From NCBI RefSeq assembly GCF_002709775.1, contig NZ_PAQR01000022.1:1-64000 (forward strand): 64,000 bases of DNA, in the 5' to 3' direction. The position numbers were made by a program, and so were the translations under genes. This DNA is from Thalassospira sp. (GTDB lineage Bacteria; Pseudomonadota; Alphaproteobacteria; Rhodospirillales; Thalassospiraceae). The notes below the pieces were generated by a model. The model did no database searches. It worked only from the letters and a program-made list of their open reading frames with translations, and was not told the origin of the DNA. Below are positions 28,039 through 38,000 of the stretch, piece after piece (within the stretch, counting starts at the first letter, position 1; every line of letters begins with the position of its first letter).

Positions 28039-28502
28039 TGCATTTCGACCATGGGAACCTTGTGGTCATTGACCGGGCCGGTCACCATAAAGCCGAATTT
28101 GCGATAGAACGCCTTGGCACGTTCATTGGTCACCGGAACGGTCAGGCGGACATTGCTGCGCACGCCGATTTCGGCCAGGACATCAAGGGCGGCAATCATC
28201 AATGCCTTGCCCGCACCGCTGCCTTGTGCCGTTGGATCAACAACGATCCAGCGGATTTCAGGTGCATCGTGAATGGCAACGACATAGCCCAGAAGAACGT
28301 CGTCGCGTGCGGCGACATACACAGAATGATTGTCAGATTCTATGCCCGCAACAAATGCGTCAATGGCTGCTTCCGTTAGGCTATGAACGAAGGTGCTGGT
28401 TGCTTCGTCGAGTTCCTCGACAAGACAGCAGGCCTCTGTTGCGCGCTCAGAAATCGCACGCACGTTTGGCAAATCGTTTGCAGTTCCTTTGCGTATCTGC
28501 AT
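28026..28502 (-). CDS. GNAT-family N-acetyltransferase
   Basis: A 158-residue single-domain acetyltransferase. The acetyl-CoA-binding motif A is visible as WIVVDPTAQGSGAGKALM (about residues 88-105), and the C-terminal part NERAKAFYRKFGF gives the usual Tyr general-acid region. The substrate cannot be deduced. ATG at 28502 is preferred; a GTG at 28511 would add three residues. The last codons lie in the right direct repeat of the islet. If the islet is removed, this gene and the YjhX gene would be about 230 bp apart on the same strand. Confidence 0.85.
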   Translation of the reverse strand: MQIRKGTANDLPNVRAISERATEACCLVEELDEATSTFVHSLTEAAIDAFVAGIESDNHSVYVAARDDVLLGYVVAIHDAPEIRWIVVDPTAQGSGAGKALMIAALDVLAEIGVRSNVRLTVPVTNERAKAFYRKFGFMVTGPVNDHKVPMVEMQRAA

Positions 28503-28656
28503 GTTTTGCACTCTAAGTCATTGTTCTTTTGGGCGGACCCTTTGGGATCAGTTTTACCCAAAAAGAATACCGGGAGGTTAATGCCACAGTGCTCGCCACA
28601 GCGGGGATGACATTTCGGTTATGACTTGAAACGGTTTGGGATTAGCCGGCGCGGGG

Positions 28657-29658
28657 TTACTTGCGGCGGCTTTTCTTGTCGCGATACATCTCAAGATCGG
28701 CAATCGCCATCATGTCCTCAAGGCTCTTATCAAGCGGATCGAAGAAGACCGACGCACCGGAACTGATTTTTGGCGTCTCGCGGATCGGCGACTTTGAGGT
28801 CGGGACCGTCAGTTTGGCGTGATCAAGGGCGTTGCGTACCCGGGTAATGATCGTCGTCAGATCACCGCGATTGCGCACATAGCCCAGAACCGCAAATTCA
28901 TCGCCGCCAATACGGCCGCAAATATCAACCTCGCGGATGCTGTCGGTGATGGCCTTGGCGACGGCACGAAGGGCTGCGTCACCAGCGGCATGGCCGTAAT
29001 CATCGTTCCAGTGTTTCATGTCATCAAGATCGATAAAGATGATCCCGATATTGTGGTGATAGCGTTTGGCGATGCGGATCTTTTGCTGGGCAAGCAGTTC
29101 AAACCCTGCGCGGTTGCTCATGCCGGTCAGCGGATCGGTCATCGACAGGTTGCGCATGATTTCATACTGCTCATACAGGCGCAGATCGGCTTCGATCAGG
29201 TCGCGAAAAACCTCCATCAATTCCTGAAGGGTGTTTTCATATGCCGTTGCTTTGGTATCGAAAACGCAAAGCGTTCCGAAAACAACGCCGTTCGGCCACA
29301 TAAGCGGCACCCCGAAATAGGAAATATAGCCTTCTTCGACCACTTCGGGGTTATCGGCCCATTCGGGCTTGTTGCTGGCATCGGGTTCGTAAAAGGCGGA
29401 TTTGGCCCCAACGACGCGACGGCAATAAAGATTGGCATCAAGCGATTGCGGCTTGCCCGAAACCTTGGGAGACGGGTTTTCCGGATTCTTGCTTGTCAGG
29501 GCTGCGAGAAAACCCAGCTTTTCGTTGTATTCAACAACGTAACCGGCCGTCGCACCAAGAAGCTTCGTCATCAGGTCGACAACGCGTTGCCACTTGTCCA
29601 GTGAAGCCATCATGACTTCTTCCTGGGTGATCCAGTCGACCTTTTTAAGCAAGACCAT
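28657..29658 (-). CDS. Diguanylate cyclase with N-terminal GAF domain
   Basis: Makes cyclic di-GMP from two GTP. The 333 residues comprise a GAF-type sensor (about 15-160; contains YISYFGVPLMWPNGVVFGTLCVF) and a GGDEF domain (about 170-328). The active site GGDEF is intact within GRIGGDEFAVL, and an RxxD inhibitory site (R-E-V-D) lies five residues before it, so product inhibition is expected. DPLTGMSNRAGF and IDLDDMKHWNDDYGH are the usual substrate and metal segments. No membrane helix is seen, so this is a cytosolic sensor of an unknown small ligand. A TTATAG/CTATAA palindrome lies about 55 bases upstream. Confidence 0.93.
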   Translation of the reverse strand: MVLLKKVDWITQEEVMMASLDKWQRVVDLMTKLLGATAGYVVEYNEKLGFLAALTSKNPENPSPKVSGKPQSLDANLYCRRVVGAKSAFYEPDASNKPEWADNPEVVEEGYISYFGVPLMWPNGVVFGTLCVFDTKATAYENTLQELMEVFRDLIEADLRLYEQYEIMRNLSMTDPLTGMSNRAGFELLAQQKIRIAKRYHHNIGIIFIDLDDMKHWNDDYGHAAGDAALRAVAKAITDSIREVDICGRIGGDEFAVLGYVRNRGDLTTIITRVRNALDHAKLTVPTSKSPIRETPKISSGASVFFDPLDKSLEDMMAIADLEMYRDKKSRRK

Positions 29659-29711
29659 CGTGCGCGCCTTTACCCCATGCCGATCAATCTGCCTGATCAG
29701 CTCAAATTACA

Positions 29712-29730
29712 TTATAGCACAGTACTATAA
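29712..29730. promoter_or_regulatory. Palindrome upstream of the diguanylate cyclase gene
   Basis: TTATAG-N7-CTATAA lies 54 bases before the ATG of the cyclase and may hold its -10 element or an operator. No matching -35 is obvious. Confidence 0.35.
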
Positions 29731-29943
29731 GGAAGTATAAGAAACCTCTTAACAAAATGCTTTCGCTTCAACATCTTGAGGGTGGTTTTTTGATCCCTTG
29801 TATAGATCCGGGAAATGGAAAGTCGATGAGCTGATCTTTGGCGGAGCTGTCGTGTTTTTGCCCCTTTTTCTTGCGATTGAAACCCACAGGTTCCAAACTT
29901 GTGCGCAAGACGAAATCCAAACAGATAAACAGGAGACGCCCAC

Positions 29944-30651
29944 ATGGCAGACGTGATCGACTATACGATCCATGGCGAAGAGATGCAGCTGGTTGAAATC
30001 GAACTCGATCCCGGCGAAGGGGTTCGGGCCGAGGCCGGGGCCATGATGTATATGGGCGATGGCATTGCCATGCAGACCGGCACGGGTGGTGGCCTGTTTT
30101 CCGGCTTCAAGCGTATGCTGACTGGCGAGGGCTTCTTTATCACAAGCTTTGTCCATGAAGGATCGGGCAAGGGACATGTCGCCTTTGCCGCACCCTATCC
30201 GGGCAAGGTGGTGCCGCTTAATCTGGCGGAACATGGTGGCGAGATTATCTGTCAGAAGGACGCGTTTTTGTGTGCGGCAGCTGGCATTGATATCGACATC
30301 GCCTTTTCCAAGAAACTCGGTGCGGGCCTGTTTGGCGGTGAAGGTTTCATTCTGCAGCGCCTGAGTGGTGATGGCATGGCCTTCATGCATGCTGGCGGCA
30401 CGATCATCCGCAAGGATTTGCAGGCGGGCGAAACGCTTCGGGTTGATACCGGGGCATTGGTGGCCATGACCCCGTCGATTGATTATTCCATCAAGTTTGT
30501 CGGCGGCTTTACCAACGCGCTGTTTGGTGGCGAGGGGCTTTTTGTCACGACCCTTGAAGGGCCGGGGACGGTATGGTTGCAAAGCTTGCCATTCTCGCGT
30601 CTGGCGGATCGCATTGCCGCCGCCCTGCCGCAGGACCGTAACAAGGGCTAG
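29944..30651 (+). CDS. TIGR00266/AIM24-family protein
   Basis: A 235-residue beta-rich protein of the TIGR00266 (AIM24-like, biogenesis-AIM24) family, biochemical role unknown. It starts with [25 protein letters not shown] and contains the glycine-rich repeats [18 protein letters not shown] and [17 protein letters not shown], then [15 protein letters not shown] near the end, all characteristic of the family. No signal or membrane helix. AGGAGA lies 8 bases before the ATG. It appears to be a single gene, followed by a G/C-rich stem (GGGGATAG / CTATCCCC, 30683-30721) without a T-tract. Confidence 0.87.
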   Translation: MADVIDYTIHGEEMQLVEIELDPGEGVRAEAGAMMYMGDGIAMQTGTGGGLFSGFKRMLTGEGFFITSFVHEGSGKGHVAFAAPYPGKVVPLNLAEHGGEIICQKDAFLCAAAGIDIDIAFSKKLGAGLFGGEGFILQRLSGDGMAFMHAGGTIIRKDLQAGETLRVDTGALVAMTPSIDYSIKFVGGFTNALFGGEGLFVTTLEGPGTVWLQSLPFSRLADRIAAALPQDRNKG

Positions 30652-30903
30652 GCGCTGCGTTGCATTGAGGCGACCGTAAATGGCGGGGATAGTGTGGTTT
30701 CGCAAAGCATGCGCTATCCCCATATCCCTTGCAGAGCTGCGTCGTGATAATTTTTTGCCGGTTTTGGGTAAAAGGTAATCCCAATTTCGGGCATCACGGC
30801 GTAGGGTGTCTGCCAAATTTCAGTCCGCTGCTGTCTTCCCCACGGTATCAAGGCAACCCGGACAAACGCCATCAGGACCACACAGGCCGAAAGAGTAAAC
30901 ATC

Positions 30904-32307
30904 ATGTCAGTTCGTGAGTATGAACGTATCGAAACCCCGGAAAGTCTGATCAGCGCGCTTCGCGAGATGCTTGGCGATCGTCTTTCGACTTCCGCATCCG
31001 TGCTTGAACAGCATGGCAAGGATGAAAGCTGGCATGAAGCATCCCCGCCCGATGCGGTTGTGTTTGCAAACTCGACCGAGGAAGTGGCAGAGGTGGTCAA
31101 GCTTTGCGCCGCCCACGATGTGCCGATCGTGCCGTTTGGTACGGGTTCCTCGCTTGAAGGTCACGTTGCGGCACTTCGCGGCGGTATCTGCATCGATGTG
31201 TCGCAGATGAACCAGATCCTTGAGGTCAATAACGAGGATCTTGATTGCCGTGTTCAGGCCGGTGTGACCCGCGAACAGCTGAATGATCATCTGCGTGATA
31301 CCGGCTTGTTCTTCCCGATTGATCCGGGTGCCAATGCCTCGATCGGGGGCATGACCGCGACCCGGGCATCGGGCACCAACGCGGTGCGGTATGGCACCAT
31401 GCGTGAAAACGTCCTGAGCCTGACGGTTGTCACCCCGGATGGCAAAATCATCAAGACCGCCAACCGCGCGCGCAAATCATCGGCGGGCTATGACCTGACC
31501 CGGTTGTTTGTCGGCTCCGAAGGGACGCTGGGTGTTATTACCGAAATCGGCCTCAAACTTTATGGTATCCCCGAAGCAATGTCGGCGGCTGTCTGTGCCT
31601 TCCCGACGGTTGAAGATGCGGTTAATACCGTCATCCTGACCATTCAGGCCGGCATTCCGGTCGCACGTATCGAGTTCTTGGATCCGCTGCAGGTCCGTGC
31701 GGTGAATAACTATTCCAAGCTCGACCACAAAGAAGCACCGACCCTGTTCTTTGAGTTCCATGGCACCGAAGCCGGGGTCAAGGAACAGGCAGAATTCGTG
31801 CAATCGGTTGCCGAGGAATTTGGCGCCGAGGAATTCCAGTGGGCCACCCGTCAGGAAGATCGCAACAAGCTTTGGGCAGCACGCCACAAGGCCTATTACG
31901 CCTCGCTTCAGCTTGAACCGGGCAAGGCCGGTATGCCGACCGATGTCTGTGTGCCGATTTCAAAACTGGCCGAGGCGATTTCGGAAACCCGTGCTGATTG
32001 CGATGCCAGCCCGCTGACCTGCACGATCATTGGTCATGTTGGCGATGGCAACTTCCACACCCTGATCCTGCTGGATCCCGAAGACCCGGCCCAGATGGAA
32101 GAAGCCAACCGTTTGCATCGTCGCATGGTCGAACGCGCACTCAAGCTTGGGGGTACCTGCACAGGCGAACATGGCATTGGTTATGGCAAGCTTGATTTCA
32201 TGGTGACCGAGCATGGCGAAGACACCATCGCTGTCATGCGCGCGATCAAAACTGCCCTTGATCCCAAAGGTCTGATGAATCCCGGCAAGCTGATCCCGGG
32301 ACTTTGA
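30904..32307 (+). CDS. FAD-linked D-lactate dehydrogenase / glycolate-oxidase-type oxidase
   Basis: Flavoprotein of 467 residues with an N-terminal FAD-binding (PCMH) domain and a C-terminal FAD-oxidase domain. Visible are VPFGTGSSLEGH (residues about 76-87), FFPIDPGANASIGGMTATRASGTNAVRYG (only the family block at about 138-166), LFVGSEGTLGVITE, and the C-terminal GHVGDGNFHTLI and TGEHGIGYGKLDFM. The closest functional match is the cytochrome-linked D-lactate dehydrogenase type; GlcD is an alternative. It probably passes electrons from D-lactate to the respiratory chain. A strong terminator follows. Confidence 0.88.
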   Translation: MSVREYERIETPESLISALREMLGDRLSTSASVLEQHGKDESWHEASPPDAVVFANSTEEVAEVVKLCAAHDVPIVPFGTGSSLEGHVAALRGGICIDVSQMNQILEVNNEDLDCRVQAGVTREQLNDHLRDTGLFFPIDPGANASIGGMTATRASGTNAVRYGTMRENVLSLTVVTPDGKIIKTANRARKSSAGYDLTRLFVGSEGTLGVITEIGLKLYGIPEAMSAAVCAFPTVEDAVNTVILTIQAGIPVARIEFLDPLQVRAVNNYSKLDHKEAPTLFFEFHGTEAGVKEQAEFVQSVAEEFGAEEFQWATRQEDRNKLWAARHKAYYASLQLEPGKAGMPTDVCVPISKLAEAISETRADCDASPLTCTIIGHVGDGNFHTLILLDPEDPAQMEEANRLHRRMVERALKLGGTCTGEHGIGYGKLDFMVTEHGEDTIAVMRAIKTALDPKGLMNPGKLIPGL

Positions 32308-32337
32308 TATCATCAGACCAATAGGTCTATCACATTG

Positions 32338-32366
32338 AAAACGGGGCCATTTGGCCCCGTTTTTGT
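32338..32366. terminator. Terminator between the dehydrogenase and the LpxR-like gene
   Basis: AAAACGGGGCC / GGCCCCGTTTT with a 4-nt loop and TTTG/T-run on the plus strand; it can also serve the convergent LpxR-like gene. Confidence 0.9.
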
Positions 32367-32373
32367 TTTTCAC

Positions 32374-33462
32374 TCAGAAGCGGAAGGAAAGCGATAGCGA
32401 CCCGAACTGATCGGCCCCGCTTTGGGCGGTGAATTCCGGGGTGCGATAGACATGGGTGTAGGTCAGGCGTGCCTGACCAATAATCACCGCCAGACCGATC
32501 TGCAGATCACCAACCAATGGCTCCTTGTCGACCGAGTTGCTGTCGGCAAAGGTATTGCCATCAAGGGTGATGTCGCGCGCAACGTAGCGCCCGGCAAATC
32601 CGGCAAAGATATAGCCGCTCAGCGGGAAGCCTTCGGTATCGGGGACGAAGAAATCCGATCCCGGCAGGCTGGGGCGGATACGCGGTGGGCCGTAATCGGC
32701 CGGCAGGTCAAAGCCCATACGGAACATCGTGCCGAGCTCCGCATTGGTAAAGGCATTACCAAGTGTCACTGCGCCGTGCGGCGTGGCATCGAACTCGACC
32801 CCCAGAAGATCGGCTTCAAACCAGCCACGATATTTCCTTTCATAGGTCAGGCCAATGATCGGTTCGTTTTTGATCTGATTGTCCCAGCCTTCGGGATGCG
32901 GGCTGTTGATCTGCTTATGAACAAAGGACTGCGTTTCATCGGCAAGCGATGCCGGACCGACCACGCCAAGGGTCAGCTCCAGCGTATCAATGCGCGAATA
33001 GTTGCTGTCCGATCCCTTTTTCTGAAGACCGGTATCGGACAAAAGTCCCGCTGTACCATACAGCATCCCGGCCCACGGGCGGTCATCGGGCTGATTTTCC
33101 GCAATCGTGATGTCATCGGGGGTGAACATGGTCTGGCCCAGCGAGTAGCTGGTGCGAATGCGGCCTTCGGAGGCAAAGAACGGAACCTGTTTGGCAACGT
33201 TCAGAAAGCTTGCCGGGGCTGAATCTTCGGGCGAAATGAAGGCAAGGCGCACACCGTTGGTGTAGTGCTGATCGCTGTTGGTGGGCGTGAACAGATCGTT
33301 TTCAACCGACAGCGACACTCCCCACTTGTCATCCGGGGTGCGGGTCGATTGCGGTCCATCGGCCGTGTTGGTTTGCGCCATGGCCCCTTGCGTGCCCGCA
33401 AACAGGGCAAACAGGGAGGCTGAGACAGCGATAACACGACGAGACGCGCGGACGTTGAGCAT
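32374..33462 (-). CDS. LpxR-like lipid A deacylase family outer-membrane protein (DUF2219)
   Basis: A 362-residue predicted outer-membrane barrel with a signal peptide (cleavage after G-A-M-A, about residue 29) and a C-terminal Phe (SLSLSFRF), the barrel-insertion signal. It matches the LpxR/DUF2219 family through VSLSVENDLFTPTNSDQHYTNGVR (residues about 47-70, with the Asn-Asp and D-x-H-Y-T-N-G elements), DDRPWAGMLYG and the FVHKQINSPHPEGWDNQI region. LpxR removes the 3'-acyloxyacyl chain of lipid A; activity here is inferred from family. ATG at 33462 opens the signal peptide; a 27-residue upstream extension was rejected. Confidence 0.85.
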   Translation of the reverse strand: MLNVRASRRVIAVSASLFALFAGTQGAMAQTNTADGPQSTRTPDDKWGVSLSVENDLFTPTNSDQHYTNGVRLAFISPEDSAPASFLNVAKQVPFFASEGRIRTSYSLGQTMFTPDDITIAENQPDDRPWAGMLYGTAGLLSDTGLQKKGSDSNYSRIDTLELTLGVVGPASLADETQSFVHKQINSPHPEGWDNQIKNEPIIGLTYERKYRGWFEADLLGVEFDATPHGAVTLGNAFTNAELGTMFRMGFDLPADYGPPRIRPSLPGSDFFVPDTEGFPLSGYIFAGFAGRYVARDITLDGNTFADSNSVDKEPLVGDLQIGLAVIIGQARLTYTHVYRTPEFTAQSGADQFGSLSLSFRF

Positions 33463-33675
33463 GATCAAATGAACTCGTGAAAGCAGTTGGTTACCAGATA
33501 GCGATCTGTTGCCGACTGATCTTGGACAATTTATGGCAAGCATGCCAGTGAAGTTTGCGGGGTCGTGAACGATGTCTCACCGCATCTACACGGATTGATC
33601 GCCACAAAGCTTAAACCGCCAAGGGCGGGTTTTGTTCCCGCGCGCTGAATCATTCTTTTTAATTTGTTAGGCCAA

Positions 33676-33710
33676 CGAAAAACGCCGCCCCTGAATCAAG
33701 GGCGGCGTTT
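33676..33710 (-). terminator. Terminator of the DUF2189 gene
   Basis: AAACGCCGCCC / GGGCGGCGTTT with a 9-nt loop; on the minus strand a further TTTCG follows. It lies 25 bases past the stop. Confidence 0.85.
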
Positions 33711-33734
33711 GTAAAATAGATTGCTGGGAAAGGC

Positions 33735-34571
33735 TCAGGGAACCTGACGGCGCAGGCGGGCAACGTCGGCCTGACTTTCATCAATAATCCCGCGATAGGC
33801 ATGCCAGCTTGAAAAGCCCAGAAGCGGCATCGTAATCGCCAGTCCGAACATGAAGACAACCATGCCGCAGGCTGACAGGATGGCAATAACGGCACCCCAG
33901 CCAACCAGAACCTTCCAGTTTTTGCGAAACGCCGAAACACTGATGATGATCGCAGTAATGAGGTCGACATCGCGATCCACCAGAAGCGGGATCGAGACGA
34001 CCGAAACCGCAAATGCAATAACGGCCAGAACACCACCAAGAAGGCCGCCGGTGATCAGGAAGGTGATCGCATCGCGCGAGAAAAATGTCTGCCAAATCAG
34101 CACATCAAGAGATGGCATGGTGCCGTTATAAAACAGGGCAAAAAGCAGCATCGCAATGCGGGTCCAAGCCAGGAAGAACAGCATCAGCAGAACGCCAATC
34201 GCACCGATCTGACCGGGATTGCGACGGAAGCCATTCAGACTGTGCCAAAGGGTAACGTTTTCCCCCATCTCAAGGCGGCGACTGGTTTCATAAAGACCAA
34301 CCGCAACCAACGGGGCCAGCAACATAAAACCAGCAGCAAGCGGCAATGTCAGATAGAGCTGTCCGGATTGAAAAATACTAAGCACAATCAGCCAGCCGGC
34401 AATGGTACATAGGGCGCCATAGGTCAGGCCGATGGCGGGGGTACGTTTGAAATCGCGCCAACCGGCTTGCAGCCAAGCACCCGATTGATCGGTGGTGATG
34501 GTCCGAATGGCGATTCCATGCTGACCGGGTTCGACCGCTTTTTCTGGCGTTTCGATTGTTGTATCGGTCAT
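33735..34571 (-). CDS. DUF2189 family integral membrane protein
   Basis: A 278-residue inner-membrane protein with about six hydrophobic helices. It has the features of DUF2189: a soluble N-terminus, then AWLQAGWRDFKRTPAIGLTYGA, LLAPLVAVGLYETSRRLE, and the C-terminal PLLGFSSWHAYRGII. The function of the family is unknown; in some alphaproteobacteria its members sit near cytochrome oxidase genes, but not here. The ATG at 34571 has AGGGAGGA 6-13 bases upstream, which decided the start over an in-frame ATG at 34601. Confidence 0.82.
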   Translation of the reverse strand: MTDTTIETPEKAVEPGQHGIAIRTITTDQSGAWLQAGWRDFKRTPAIGLTYGALCTIAGWLIVLSIFQSGQLYLTLPLAAGFMLLAPLVAVGLYETSRRLEMGENVTLWHSLNGFRRNPGQIGAIGVLLMLFFLAWTRIAMLLFALFYNGTMPSLDVLIWQTFFSRDAITFLITGGLLGGVLAVIAFAVSVVSIPLLVDRDVDLITAIIISVSAFRKNWKVLVGWGAVIAILSACGMVVFMFGLAITMPLLGFSSWHAYRGIIDESQADVARLRRQVP

Positions 34572-35031
34572 TTTAATCCTCCCTGTCGCGATTGCGTACA
34601 ACGATCATCCGGTTGGAATGAAAGTCAGGATTGAATTTTTTGTTTTATAAAATGTATCATTTTGAAAGCCGATTTCCACCATCCAATTGATTTTAAACTA
34701 CGTATTTCGCCGATTGGTAAATTCGCAAATGGCGTTAAAGGTTTTCTTTCCGTGGATTCCGGTTTTGTTTTTAATCCTTCAAAATAACGTAATATCAAGG
34801 TGATGCTTGATCAGGGGGCTGTGCTGACACACATGAAGATGGTGCCTTCGGAACAAAGGGGCGCCGTTCGGGTTACACAGTGATTAAGCTTGCCCGAAAT
34901 TAGCTATAATCTTTGGCCATTTTCTGTTGCGAGAGTCATCACGAGCCTTATGCTTTCGGACATGAAATCAAACCTTTGTGGGCTTCTGCCATATTCGGCG
35001 GATGACCTTGCGATCTAGCGGAGCCTGACTG
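34572..35031 (+). other. 460-bp intergenic region, likely asmA promoter
   Basis: AT-rich, without a recognisable gene. It must carry the promoters of the divergent DUF2189 and AsmA genes. A perfect TATAAT occurs at 34905-34910 pointing to asmA; the hexamer 17 bases upstream (GATTAA) is a poor -35, so the promoter call is weak. A second AT-rich block at 34630-34680 lies behind the DUF2189 start. Confidence 0.4.
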
Positions 35032-38000
35032 TTGAAAAAAATCCTAGCCGCAATTGGCGCACTTCTCGTGGTTCTTGTTGCCGCGTTACTTATCATTCCG
35101 TCGCTGATCGACTGGAATGGCTACAAGGCACAGATCAGTCAGGCTGTGCGTGATGCCACCGGCCGCGAACTGAACCTTGCCGGTGATCTGTCGATGTCGC
35201 TGATCCCGTCGCCGTCACTGACTGCGACCGATGTCAGTCTGGGCAATGTGGCTGGCGCGCAGGACGCCAACATGGTCGAGATCGGCGAAGTCCGGGTATC
35301 GGTGGCCCTGATGCCGCTTCTGACCGGCAATGTGCAGGTGACCGAAGTCAGCCTGATCAATCCGGTGATTGCCATTGAAACCTTTGAAGATGGCAGCAAT
35401 AACCTGGTGTTTGATCCCAACCAGGCAACGCGATCCGGCCCGGATGCCGGTATGATCACAACGCCGGGTGCGGGTAGCGAAACCGCGTCTACCCCGACCG
35501 AAGGTGGGGATGCTGCCGCTGAGAGTGGTGAAGAGGCCGGCAGTGATTTTGCCAGCACCATTCAGGTCGACCGTCTGGAAATCGAAAATGCGACCATCAT
35601 CTATCGTGCGCCGGGCTCCGAAGAACGCATCGAGGGCCTGACCCTTGGTGTTTCCGCACAGACCCTGAATGGCCCGATCGAGGGTGAAGGTTATGTCTTC
35701 TATCGCGGTATTCCGCTGACCTTCGCGCTTAATGTTGGCGAGATCAGCCAGACGGCTCCGTTCCCGGTCAGCCTGAAGCTTGGCATTGATGAGGTTGATG
35801 GTGGTGTCACCGTCGCCGGTCGTGTCGACCTTTCATCCGAAAATCCCGGTTTTGATGGCGAAATTGATAGCGATTTTGACGACCTGCGCGAAGCCGCCCT
35901 TCGGATTGCCGGTGATCATGCCGATATCCCCGATATCGCGGCCAAGCCGCTTGATCTCGGCGGGCATATCACCGCCAATGCCAAATCTGTAACGCTGAAT
36001 GACCTTTCGATCCGCTTTGGTGAAACCCGCGGGTCGGGCGCGATTGCCATTGATCAGGAACCGAGCCTCAGTGCTGATGTCGCGCTTCGCTTCAACCAGC
36101 TTGATCTGGATAGCATTCTGGTGCTGGCCGATATGGGCGATGCGGCGTCCTCACCTGCTGCAAGTGGTGCCGAGAGTGCATCTACTGCATCAAGCGATGC
36201 CGCAGGTGGTGCGCAATCCATTCCATCGCAAAGTTCGGTCAAGAAGAGCGGTGCGGCCAATGCACCGGCCATTCCGGCCGATCTAACCGCCTCGATCGAT
36301 TTTGAAGTCGAAACCCTGATCTATAATCAAACACCGGTCCACAATGCGCGGATCAATGCGGCAATCGCCAACAGCAAGATGACGCTAAACGAAGTCTCTG
36401 CCGGTTTGCCGGGCGGGACGGACGTTGCCGTGTTCGGCAGCATTTCCGGTGAAACACCAACACCGAGTGCCGCACTGAGCTACGAAGTGGCTTCGGAAAA
36501 CATTCGTGCGGTTATTCGCTGGCTGGGTGCGGATGTCGATGGCATTCGTGCGGATCGTCTGCGTCGTTTCTCGCTGACCGGCGGGATCAAGGGTACGAGT
36601 GAACAGCTTAATATTTCCGATCTTGATCTTCGGGTTGATGACACCGCCATCCGTGGTGCGGTTGTTGCCAATTTGAGTGGTTCGGGCCTGCCGGCCTTGG
36701 GTATTGGCCTCAAGCTTGATCGGATCAACCTTGATCAATATATCGCCGCCAGCCCGGATGCAGAGGTTTCTGTCTCCACGACCTCGGATGCAGGTTCTGC
36801 GTCTTCTGGTGATGGCGGAACGGCATCTTCGGGTAGTGGCACGGCGTCTGCCGCGAAGCCCGATATGGTCAAGGTCATCAAGGATGCGTTGGCCCCGCTT
36901 GAAGGGTTGGCGGCCAATTACCGACTGGCGGCTGATGAAATCATTTCATCGGGTGTCTCGGTACGTGGCATTTCAATTGATGGCAGTATCAGCGGCCCTG
37001 ACATTACCCTGACCAACTTTGCCGTTGCCGATGCCGCTGGTCTTTCGGCCAGTGCAAAGGGTGTGTTTAACGGTTCGGCCAATGTTCCGGCATTCGATAA
37101 CTTGTCGGTGCGTGTCACCGCCAAAACGCTTGAGCCGCTGGCGAAGCTTACCGGCATTACCCTGCCGGCCCCGGCCAGCAGCTATAAAAGTGTTCAGGCC
37201 AATCTTGGCCTGAATGGTCCGGTGACGGGGCCGACGGTTGCGGTTGATGTTTCCAACCCGCTTCTGCAGGTGGCGCTTGATGGTGTTGTCTCGGAAATGC
37301 TGGGCAGCAATCCGGGGATTAACGGCAAACTTGCCGTTCAGGCATCAAGCCTCAACCGTGCGCTGGAACTTCTGGCGCCGACTTATACGCCATCGGGCAA
37401 CCTTGGCCGTCTGGCGGTGTCGGGCAATGTTCAGGGCAATGCGCAGAATGTCGCACTGGATGGCTTGAAGCTTATCCTTGGCGCGTTTGAAACGGCTGGT
37501 AACGTTCGTTTCGATGGTTCGCAGGCACAGCCCAAACTTTCTGTAGCCCTTTCGGGTGGCAAGCTTGTGGTTGATCCGTTCCTGCCGGCCGCAGAACGTG
37601 CAAGCCTTATGCCCGGTATCGGCAGTGGTCCGCGCAAGGCGGCATTCAATCTGCCGAAAACCACAAACGTTACCCGTGTTGATGCGCGCGACGGCACGCC
37701 GTGGGATGACAATGTGATTGATGTATCGGCGCTGCGTTCGATTGATGCCGATATCGCGATTGCATTGGATCAGCTGGACTTTGATACCTACAGCCTGATC
37801 AATCCGGACCTGAAAGCCAATCTGGTCAATGGTCTTCTGACCATTCCGTCCTTTACCGGGCTTTTGGGGCAGGGCGACCTTGCCATTAACGGCACCTTTG
37901 ATGCCCGCAGTGCCGATGTTCCCAAACTGGCGCTTGCCGGGAAACTCGATGGTTCACGAATTGAAAGCCTGGCACCGATCCGGGTTGCAAACGATACCAT

